A stretch of 64,000 nucleotides of DNA from Corticium candelabrum (taxonomy: Eukaryota > Porifera > Homoscleromorpha > Homosclerophorida > Plakinidae). The translations under genes were made by a program, and so were the position numbers. The stretch covers positions 6,822,014 to 6,886,013 of the forward strand of contig NC_085088.1 in the NCBI RefSeq assembly GCF_963422355.1, read 5' to 3'. Under the pieces are notes generated by a model. The model was not told where the DNA came from. It was given only the letters and a program-made list of their open reading frames with translations, and ran no database searches. Of the stretch, positions 55,141-64,000 are shown one piece after another. Numbering within the stretch: position 1 is the first letter of the stretch; each line of letters opens with the position of its first letter.

Positions 55141-56597
55141 TGGTGTATCACCAATAGCGGTAGCTGTTAGGTATAGACAGACGTGATAGGTGAGAAAAGC
55201 AATGAGACTGTTGTCGAGTAAAGTAACACTAGTGAAGACAGCGCCATTTGTAAATGGTTATTGACTTATGAAGTGTGTGTGTTTCTCTTTTCGCTCAATT
55301 ACAGGTGATGCTAAGAATGAGGTAGCTAATTATGAAGGTGATTGCCGAAGGTCAGATAACAGGTGTTGTTACTTGAGACATGTGTTATAAACGTGGGCGT
55401 CAACATATTTGGAGGTGAGTGTTGTGTAACATTTTTGTCGGTTTGTAAGTATCTCACAGTCACGGACTGATTACGATTTTTTCGTCTGACATTGTCCATG
55501 ATTATGCAGTGTAGTTGTAGTTCAGTAGCAATTGACAAAGAACCGACCACATTTTTAGTCTGGGCAGACGTGCGAATTACTATCGTAAGTATACATTTGA
55601 TTACTACGTATGGGATGCGATCAATTGTGTAACGGTTGCAGTTAGATGACTTCCATTATCAAATCTGTGTCTTCTATACAGACGGGAATCGATGAAACGT
55701 CTCGGATTGAAATCATAGGGGATTTGTCAATAGAAAATACCAGAATTCGGTGTACGCGGACCTAAAGAAAAAACGGAAAGTCATCAGGAGGACGACAAAA
55801 GCCTGCATAGTTGTTTTTTAATTGCAAGACTCATGGAATTGCTGAGTTTAGTAGATTTACAGGCTTGCTGGTTGGAGGAAAATAGAGAGTAAACTTGTTG
55901 TTGGAGAGAATATGTTGTGTTGTGTTGCTTTTTTGGACGGTACACGTACTGCATAAGTATTTTAAGTTAGCTGTATATACGAAAATGAGTTAATTGGGTT
56001 CTATGCAAATACGCTGCGTAATGTGTATGTATCAATTTATTAATTACAACTCGTGTGAACAGAGTGGTAGTGTTCCTATACTGATTAAGACCTTATCTAG
56101 CATGTGAAAGTATGTTTATAATATATAATACGTACACAGTTTAGAATTTCCAGACGCTGATGGAAGAGCAAACCAATTAATTAAGATGCTTGGAAATTAG
56201 AGGGTACAGTAAGAATTTCTTTCTAGATTTTCTATAAAGTGCACAGATTCTTACAAAACGTATAAAGATAGAGCAATTGAGTGAATCTTATACGGACACG
56301 TGGCTTTACACAGATGATTTGTACTACAGCTTGTAGAGTCTATAATATAGTATGTACCTAATTTGGGTCGGTCTAACACATAGCACATACGCATACGCAT
56401 TCATATAGAAACTACGCTAACTGCAATCAAAAATACCATTCATTATAATTCTATTTTGACTTCTTTAGACGATAAAACACACAGTACCACGTCCTAGTAC
56501 TGTTTGTAAGCACAGAAATTGTCACAGAAAAGTCGTTGCGCGGTAGAAAAAATGCTCGTAGCAGTTGCCAGTAACAGCAAACACCAACAGTGACTTG
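55141..56597. other. AT-rich stretch, one weak exon candidate
   Basis: Minus-strand 55,560-55,326 (VGSLSIATELQLHCIIMDNV) and 55,755-55,680 (after CTTTAG: VRVHRILVFSIDKSP) are open and might be upstream exons of the RPA-like gene. No further support. Confidence 0.25.
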
Positions 56598-56963
56598 CTA
56601 TTGCTCACAGTGTTTTGACATACAATGCTGATTGGTTGCTTTTGGGAAAAGTGTCAGTTTCTCTGTGTGGAGACAGTAGAGAAGGTATGTCCTCATTTCA
56701 TGTTGCTCATAGTCAACTGAGGAAGGATCAATTCCATTAACCAGTGCTGCAGCCCATGCTATAACAAACAAGCCACAGTCGGCTGTTCCTTGTTGTTGTT
56801 GTTGTACAGACTGTAAGGTAACTGACAGGTACGACTCATCTGGTGGATGATAGATGTTCGATGATAGATAGATAGATGATAGATAGGGTTTCGATGCATG
56901 TAGAGTCTTGCTTGAGACAGAAGCTGATGTCGCTGCTTCATGTTTAAAGGGGAAGTCCAACAA
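56598..56963 (-). pseudogene. Ulp1/C48-like cysteine protease C-terminal fragment
   Basis: The frame reads SVQQQQQGTADCGLFVIAWA then MRTYLLYCLHTEKLTLFP. The GTADCGLF segment carries the catalytic cysteine and preceding glutamine region of Ulp1-type peptidases, which are found in many DNA transposons. The catalytic histidine and aspartate are upstream of what is preserved: the frame there is overrun by a (GATA)n tract (about 56,850-56,890) translated as YLSSIYLSSNIYH. It is a fragment. Confidence 0.6.
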
Positions 56964-57410
56964 AAATGAACTTAACTTGTACGAGTAGATCTTACCAAGA
57001 CAAACCGATCGGTATAAGTTACTCCGTTATCTTCGCTTTTGTATACGAGAACGAGCGATGTTTCTGTGACGTGTAACGCCCACGCACCTGCTCCGCGCTT
57101 CCTGGTGGATTAAGCCCGCCCACTGCAAACGAATCAATGCGTTTACGGATGACTGCTACGGATATATCGAGAATGACGAATGTGAATGCGAAGATATTAT
57201 AAAGATCTGCCTTCTTGCCGTCAGTGGTTCCTCTCTAAAGTATAATGGTTTCGGTAGAGTTGCTTTCCTGTCAGACTTTGAAGCAGAATTCCTCAATACC
57301 ACGGCTTACCTAGAGAACGCGCTTGTGCTTGAGTATTTGTCTATCCTTGTTCTTTTAATATCCGAAGAGAAACGTTCAGCGCGCCGTCTGGCGTGTGCTA
57401 CAAAGGATGA

Positions 57411-57490
57411 TCCTATTTTCACATCCGAGATTGTAACCTTCTACCAATCAGCGGCAAAAGAAAGTGAGCAGACCGGATGTGAAAATAGGA
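57411..57490. repeat. Short inverted repeat
   Basis: CCTATTTTCACATCC at about 57,412 and its complement GGATGTGAAAATAGG at about 57,475 bracket some 50 bp. Possibly the ends of a tiny MITE or a hairpin. Confidence 0.6.
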
Positions 57491-57701
57491 AAATAGGAAA
57501 GCGTTTATACTGCCCTCGTGAATTTGTAGCTAATCGTCTTTGTCTGGCAGTTGCGTCTTCTGTACTCCGCCGTATTACCGCTGATTCTGCTAGACGGCGT
57601 GCTTTTCGTTGTAATTGTTCTTGTTCTTGTTGTATTTCATCTGCGTAAGCAATTCCGGTTTTTGCAAAACTATCATAGTTGACTCGAAGTCTCTTCCGCA
57701 A
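57441..57701 (-). pseudogene. Basic heptad-rich N-terminal fragment of a transposon protein
   Basis: It reads EIQQEQEQLQRKARRLAESA and ATARQRRLATNS. The charge pattern is the same as the fragment at 25,848-26,030. It is divided from the protease fragment downstream by about 480 bp; both could be remains of one large element protein. Confidence 0.3.
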
Positions 57702-57899
57702 TTGCCGTTCCCTGCAGTTTAGTTTTCCATTAATACATAATTATTAAGTTAGTTAAATTAAGTATGATGTGACGCACATGTGTTGATGGTTGCTGTTGTG
57801 CACTAGAAAGACAGGTATAAATCGATTGTGGTCCTTGCTGTAAGTACACTATTACAATGCAACACTTACTGGTTACCAGTCAGATACTGAAGGTGTTTC

Positions 57900-58094
57900 T
57901 TGGTTGTCAAGTACACACAGTCCCTAGCTACCATACAAAAGGATGGGGCGACGGAACTTCATGAAGCATTTTCTTCGCCGTTTGGTCACATAGACGAATC
58001 GTTCTTCGACTCATCTGCAGTCGGACACGGAACCGATATTTTTAAGGTAAGTCCTATCATGAAACGTGGTCGTGGGGAGAAATTTGAGATTTGT

Positions 58095-58186
<92 letters not shown>

Positions 58187-58810
58187 GCCACACACACTCT
58201 TCACTAATTACTATACCATAGTCGTGTTATAATTAGATTAACTTGATTGAAGCCATAAGTTAATTATTTACTGCTGTTTTGACAGCAAGGTCAACACTCT
58301 GGAGATCTAGATTTACGAGAACGAGTACAACGGCTGGAGAACACTGTGAAAAAGATGGCAGATAACTTGAAAAAGGTAAGATTCAATTGCTGGACACTGC
58401 TTAAGGAGCACACCCTGCGTGCAGTTTGTTGCACGTGTTGCATTATTTGCTCTAGATAAACAATTGCGTCACAAAACATCTTTCTAAACTTCCTTGTGTC
58501 TTCAATTTATTACTATTAAGTTAAATAATGTGTTAATTGTTTTAGGAGAATGAAGATGGCAACAATCTAGACATGGTTTGTGGTTTTTCGTCATTGTTAG
58601 CAGAAATTCAGAGACCTAATTTCATGATTGATGTCTTTCTAGCCTTTTTTGAAAACAAAATGCAAAGCTGCATCATCCGCTTCTGTGGTCGTGAGAGAAC
58701 TAGCTGCAATTGTCTTTACAAAAGACGAATTGATTACCAGCAGTGTAAGTGGGCTGAGAACCCACAAAGATAAGCAAGCAAAGCCTTGTCAGCCGCCTAA
58801 GAAGCTTAAA
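57900..58810 (+). pseudogene. Coiled-coil/BEN-like gene, copy 2
   Basis: An upstream exon-like block (ATELHEAFSSPFGHIDESFF, ends DIFK before GTAAGT at 58,047) precedes the microsatellite. The coiled-coil exon 58,288-58,376 is intact here (DLDLRERVQRLENTVKKMAD), and the next exon at 58,546 has its TTTTAG acceptor and reads FSSLLAEIQRPNFMIDVFLA. One inserted base near 58,663 (ATGCAAAGC against ATGAAAGC in copy 1) then breaks the frame. Copy 1 has different defects, so the two decayed independently. Confidence 0.45.
58097..58182. repeat. (CA)n microsatellite
   Basis: Pure CA dinucleotides for about 85 bp, directly left of the duplicated block and in place of the intron sequence found in copy 1. 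Confidence 0.97.
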
Positions 58811-59615
58811 GAATTACACAGTTAGTGCAGTATGACCACAGTTTACAAAAAACTACTTCTTGACTAATATATAACTCCATTCATGGCACGTACACCCTTT
58901 ATAGCGAGCTATATTGCTTGTAAGTTTTCAGTCTGGAATTCATGCAGCTAGAATAGTCAACATGCGTTCGTACAGTTGAAGCAACCCTCCATATTGCTTA
59001 ATGACAATAAGTTTCTTGCTCTCATATTAATATTTGTCTTAAAATCATTATATGCAAGCACCAAGAAAGTTTAGTCTCAGCAGCATTACTAACACACACG
59101 TACAAGTACAATACCCCTTTAATAATTAATTACAATAGCAAGTAACTTGATATAGACTACCTGTGCACTGTATATTGCCCATAATAGCATTCAATAATCG
59201 AGTCTCAAACAATAAAAATGTAATGTAATAGTTTGTGTTGCTATACTGTGCAATGTGGCTACTGGAAGCTGAGCTTGGTTTGTGTGCCTAGTCATGATCA
59301 AAAAGTACCATGACATTTCTGGAGGGGAGATCAACCAAATCCTGGGAGACAAAATGAAATACTTGCGAGTAAAAGACAACCAATGACATTGCATGGATGG
59401 GTATTATAGCTACAAAAGTATGTCTAGATGTCAATTGTGCAATACATCAATTTCCAATTACTATTTCTTGTGCCAAATAAAGTTCCCGCGTGTGAAAAAG
59501 TGGCTCATCCATGCAACATGGAATTCAGGGTATACTACCCTAGTTTTAGCACCACCGTTATTTCCATGGATCCATGGAAGGAAGAAAAAATTGCATGGAA
59601 ATGTTCCATGCTTGA
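58197..59615. repeat. Duplicated block, copy 2
   Basis: Homologous to 49,131-50,690, starting CTTCACTAATTACTATA and ending ATGTTCCATGCTTGA. Roughly nine in ten bases agree by eye. Confidence 0.85.
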
Positions 59616-59995
59616 CTAGAAATACCCCTGTCAAATAGAGCATGGTAGAAGTATGGAATTCGCGGTAATACCATGGTTTCCATGCTTTTTTGAGCATGGT
59701 AAAAGTATGGTTTTCATGGTATTACCATGAATACCTTGGTTTTCATGGCATGATGATAGCATGGACAGCATGGTATACCATGAATACCATACTTTTCATG
59801 GCATGGTAAAAGCATGGATAGCATGGTATACCATGAATACTATACTTTTAATGGCATGATACAATTTAGTATGGTTTTTATGGTACACCATGAGTACCTG
59901 AGTCTTTTAAGCTTTCTAATGGCATGGTGATAGCATGGATAGCATGGTATACCAACAATAACTTACTTTTCGTGGCATGGCACTTAGACATGCTT
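59565..59995. repeat. Palindromic CATGG/CCATG array 2
   Basis: More regular than array 1. The unit is about 60 bp: GCATGG.TAGCATGGTATACC, then ATGAATACCATACTTTTCAT, then GGCATGGTAAAA, repeated about five times with drift. Each unit contains self-complementary cores (GGTATACC, ATGGTAATACCAT). Confidence 0.75.
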
Positions 59996-60772
<777 letters not shown>

Positions 60773-61670
60773 TCACGTCTTCTGTTCTGACAATGTAAGA
60801 TCTAGAAGAAAGATACAAATTGTGTAAATCAACAAGTGTACATGCTTAAAAAGCATCTGGTAATAGTGATATTGTATATACCTCTCGTTCGCCTGGCTGT
60901 TTTTCTTGATCTTCGTTAGCATCGGCAGTCGGTCACGAAATACCGACATCATCTTTTGAAAGTCATCTACGACTACGTACACACTCTGTTGGTCTGTCTA
61001 GAATAAAGGAATTTCTTTATGATAGCAACAGACGAACTGCGAAGTAAGACGACAAAGGGTTCTCTCTTGATGTAGGTGACAGCGTAAAAGACTTCACCGT
61101 TATGTAAGATGCGAGACACTTCCCCTAGCTCTCCACAATTGGAATCTAACTCTTTTACTGCATCGTACAGGTTGCTGCTCAAAATTGCGGGCTTGCATGG
61201 TTGAAAAATGTTGCAATTTTTGGTTCTGAAGAATAGCAGATGTGCAATATTGCGTGTACCGCATGAGTTAGTGAAAGATCACGACCACATACCTAGACTG
61301 CAAAAGTCGCGTATGCAATTTCGAATAGGGGAGGGACGTCATCATGTCTTGAATAAATGCATTTGACGCAGTATCGTCACACGAATCTGCTACACAATCT
61401 CTTACGTTCGCCTGCCACGTCGACATTGCTCTCACAATCTGCATTATAGATGTGCTGTCTTGATATTGACAATGAGTATGCTCATGCAGCACATTTCTCA
61501 CCTGATGACACACGTCTCCTGTTCCGTGGCAGAACGTCTTGATCCATCCATTCAAATCCTCAAAATTAAAGCATGAATGGGTCCACAACGGTCCCCAGTT
61601 TCTCACTTGGTCGGGGAGGTGACAAATATTGTGGACATTGAGACCGCAGAAGTTCTCTCCTGCATGGATA
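60773..61670 (-). pseudogene. tnp2/CACTA-type transposase C-terminal fragment (DUF4218-like)
   Basis: From about 61,670: ENFCGLNVHNICHLPDQVRN, then WGPLWTHSCFNFEDLNGWIK, the DUF4218 signature region. After an intron a block ELDSNCGELGEVSRILHNGE then FYAVTYIKREPFVVL (61,182-61,010) resembles the C-terminal domain that follows in these proteins. A further block lies at 60,982-60,880 (VVVDDFQKMM). The catalytic tnp2 part is not in view. The relative at 23.3-23.8 kb is more decayed. Confidence 0.5.
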
Positions 61671-62238
61671 TAGATCAGTGTAAAAACCTAGTGATATAAA
61701 TAGCATACCTACCACAAATTATGGGGTTTGGCTATAGTGACACGTCCCCGATCCACACACCCGTATAATGCTTGCGTGCGTTAGTGGGCTGAAGCCTCAT
61801 TCGCCCGTATGCTGTAATGTGACGGCAACACGCTTCTGTCCGCTCCTTCTGCAACAGGAGCATGAGGAATCTTTTTAAGTCTCTTCTTTCAATCGAGAGT
61901 GAATGAGTGCTAGTATGTAGGGCTTATCTACTTACTGGACATCATCCTGAAAGAATCCGATGAACCATGGTACGTATACTACTGCAATAATTAATTAAGG
62001 ATATGTTACTGTGATTCTGAATAAAGTACAGCAGCACTAGAGTACAGTGGAGGTTCACATGCAATTGCAATCTATTACTGTAGTGTCTATTTACGTCTCT
62101 GCATAATACAAACATAGTGATGTGTACCTACATTATAGCTACTACTGAGATGTAATGCTAGTCATTACCCGACACGTGAAACGTTATGAATAGTAATGCA
62201 GTCAGGTCACGTGACTAGGGTGTGACCAAGCCTGTATG

Positions 62239-62310
<72 letters not shown>

Positions 62311-63052
62311 CATTGTGTTTCCACAAGCACACTGATAACTGTTGCATCAAGTTTTCAAAAGTCTGTTGAAAAGTAATAGCACTTTTGCTAGTTGTTTTCA
62401 AAGCGATTATTCTCAAAGTTAGAAAACTTGATGGCGATCAATAAAATGAATATATGTATATTATAGCAAAGGTATATTTATTGGAAACATAATACATGCA
62501 CTGGCGTAGAATTGGGAGGCTGGGGGAGGCTTCAGCCTCCCCAAACATTGTGAGCGGGTTATTGTGTCAAGTAGAAACACCACGCTTCAGTAAGTTTTCA
62601 ATTCAAGTGAAACATTCAACTGAATTGTATAAGCTTAATATGATGGTCACCATCTGTTTGATGGTTCACAGCAGTATGTAATTCTGTATAGTGAAACTAT
62701 ACTTATATTATTTAAATTACTTAGAGTGATTTACGTTCCCCTAACTCTACGGGTACGTGACTGGTAAGATGCTGTAGGTAGGCAAGGCACACATGCTTTC
62801 ATGTCTTCAGAAGCAGAAAGATCTTTCTCCTATTTGTGAAGGGTGAAATAAACAAATCTGTTAGGCTATCGCTATGGTAATTGATTTAATATGCTGGTAA
62901 TTATTAGATGCATAGTCCATCTAGGCTTTAAGCAAAGATTGCAAATACATATTAAATGATTTTGAAGTTTGGTCTCTTTTAATTTTCTACAGCAGTGACA
63001 TACCGACAATACCAATGAATTGCAAATTTTATCTACGTTACCTTGTATGCAT
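61671..63052. other. No supported gene
   Basis: AT-rich. A small hairpin GGGGAGGCTTCAGCCTCCCC lies at 62,523-62,542. The (AT)n tract is listed separately. Confidence 0.35.
62240..62307. repeat. (AT)n microsatellite
   Basis: About 68 bp of pure AT dinucleotides, able to extrude as a cruciform. Confidence 0.97.
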
Positions 63053-63068
63053 GTGTGTGTGTGTGTGT

Positions 63069-63144
<76 letters not shown>

Positions 63145-63146
63145 TG
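63053..63146. repeat. (GT)n microsatellite
   Basis: About 94 bp of GT with one GAGT and one GGTG interruption, directly upstream of the SINE. Confidence 0.97.
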
Positions 63147-63355
63147 ATAGCTCAGTTGGTTAGAGAGTCAATTTTATGGAGTGTTTACATCCGGGACCTT
63201 GAAGGGTCGCAAGTTCAAGTCACAGTGATGGCGAGCTATGGCATAATTTCCTTAAGCAAGAAACTAACACACATTTGCTTCTCTCGACTCAGGAGTATAA
63301 ATGAGTACCTGGTCATTGACTGGGGTCCTAAGCGGCCATTGGCTGTGACGTGACA
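63145..63355 (+). mobile_element. tRNA-derived SINE
   Basis: The head contains an RNA polymerase III A box TAGCTCAGTTGG (63,148-63,159) and B box GTTCAAGTC (63,213-63,221) at tRNA-like spacing. The body continues with CTTAAGCAAGAAACTAACAC, TTGCTTCTCTCGACTCAGG, GTATAAATGAGTACC and a tail near GCGGCCATTGGCTGTGACG. The middle resembles a conserved core found in several metazoan SINE families (TTAAGCAAG.AACT..C...TTGCT...GACTCAGG). It ends before a CGCGCGCG/TGTG simple stretch. No flanking duplication was confirmed. Confidence 0.7.
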
Positions 63356-63438
63356 TCGCGCGCGCGCGTGTGTATTTGTGTGGATGTGTGGGACCGTGCG
63401 CGTGTAACTAATTTGTAAATCAATGTTTGGATTTGTAG

Positions 63439-63867
63439 GCAACAAAAGCTACCTAGCTGACCAGCTTGACAAAAAAATCAAGCGATCAGAGATTGAGAGA
63501 TTAAGCCAATCAAAGCGACAGCCAAAACGGAAGACATTCTCCAATGATGATACGGATCAACCTTCAAAGAAAGTAATTATAGAGTGGTATATCTAGTTAC
63601 AATGTGCATGCAATAGAAAGTATCACGATCTACCACGTACAGAAGTCAAAGAAGAAACTGCAATCATGGGCTGAACTAACGGCAGGCGATCTTGTTGTAA
63701 AACAGATGGGAAGAAGTTTTCCTAGTGAACCTGAAAGGTTAGTGCCCTAAAGACTACAATCTATGTGTTTTGACTCGAGCCTTCTGTGCAATGACTACAG
63801 CAACAGCCCAGACCTGACAATTTCTGATGATATGTGGACAGATCAAGAGGAAGATCTAGAAGAAACG
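63439..63867 (+). CDS. Small multi-exon gene running off the right edge
   Basis: Three exons join in phase: 63,439-63,572 (after TTTGTAG, before GTAATT), 63,643-63,737 (after TACAG, before GTTAGT) and 63,801-63,867 (after TACAG, before GTAGTC). They encode SYLADQLDKKIKRSEIERLS, then basic RQPKRKTF, SWAELTAGDLVVKQMGRSFP, and an acidic DDMWTDQEEDLEET. The start and end lie outside. The basic-acidic pattern and exon sizes resemble the first exons of the coiled-coil genes at 48.5 and 57.9 kb, so it is probably another family member. No domain was recognised. Confidence 0.5.
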
Positions 63868-64000
63868 GTAGTCTGTATGTAAATGTAGGCGTTTACATGT
63901 GCTCCTACCTACGTAACGTGCGTTAATGAACTCGTTATTCGTCTCTGTAACTGTCAACAATCGGCCTGTCAACTTGGATCGAGTTTGAGTGGTTAGCAGG

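Noticed and set aside
57986-58232. Thr-His / Val-Cys repeat frames
   Set aside because: Microsatellite translation only.
63148-63221. Functional tRNA gene
   Set aside because: The A and B boxes are good, but the stems do not pair as a tRNA and the sequence runs on into a SINE body.

Overview
This is nuclear DNA from an intron-rich animal. Small exons with GT..AG borders and short introns (mostly about 50-100 bp), long (AC)n/(GT)n/(AT)n microsatellites, and metazoan-type mobile elements all point that way: Tigger/pogo, MULE, Helentron-like, Penelope-like, Ty3/gypsy, R2-like LINE, CACTA/tnp2-like and Academ-like elements, plus a tRNA-derived SINE. The mix suggests an early-branching marine invertebrate such as a sponge, but that is inference. 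No confident housekeeping gene was recognised. The window is mostly a mobile-element landscape with a few small multi-exon genes of unknown function.

Layout. 0-2.6 kb: broken Helentron-like helicase/endonuclease and a dispersed 345-bp repeat. 3.9-5.7 kb: an intact Tigger-like transposon with near-perfect ends and an open 470-aa transposase. 5.8-7.9 kb: two small divergent multi-exon genes of unknown function on either side of a large imperfect hairpin. 9.9-14.5 kb: the tail of a MULE-like gene fused to a degenerate DUF6589/Academ-like transposase (copy A), with a HECT-like E3 fragment upstream. 14.7-18.4 kb: LINE and Penelope-like debris. 19.4-20.9 kb: a composite dispersed repeat whose parts recur at 27.8-28.6 and 32.3-33.1 kb. 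20.9-25.0 kb: copy B of the transposase family, with integrase-core and DUF4218/tnp2 fragments nested in it. 26.5-27.3 kb: a GACGCT-rich MITE-like unit. 29.9-32.3 kb: a DDE integrase gene of KRBA2/GIN type. 33.6-35.5 kb: a second Tigger element with one frameshift.

The main discovery is at 35,986-42,647. It is a 6,662-bp element bounded by two 201-bp terminal inverted repeats that I read as identical, and flanked by a perfect 9-bp direct repeat (TATCTTGCG). Inside are two convergent multi-exon genes: a RecQ-type superfamily II helicase (+) with all core motifs, and a DUF6589/Academ-like transposase (-) that keeps every candidate catalytic residue. This looks like a complete, recently inserted helicase-carrying DNA transposon, probably of or near the lineage called AcademH. 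Copies A and B elsewhere in the window are decayed relatives of its transposase.

43-64 kb: exons of an unrecognised gene, two MITEs, a MULE transposase gene, a CCHC-knuckle gag/ORF1-like gene, and a coiled-coil gene duplicated at 49.1 and 58.2 kb with different lesions in each copy. Also present are two unusual palindromic CATGG arrays, a pogo-like pseudogene, an internally deleted gypsy element, an RPA-like OB-fold gene, a Ulp1-like protease fragment, a tnp2/DUF4218 fragment, a SINE, and the start of a small acidic/basic gene that runs off the right edge.
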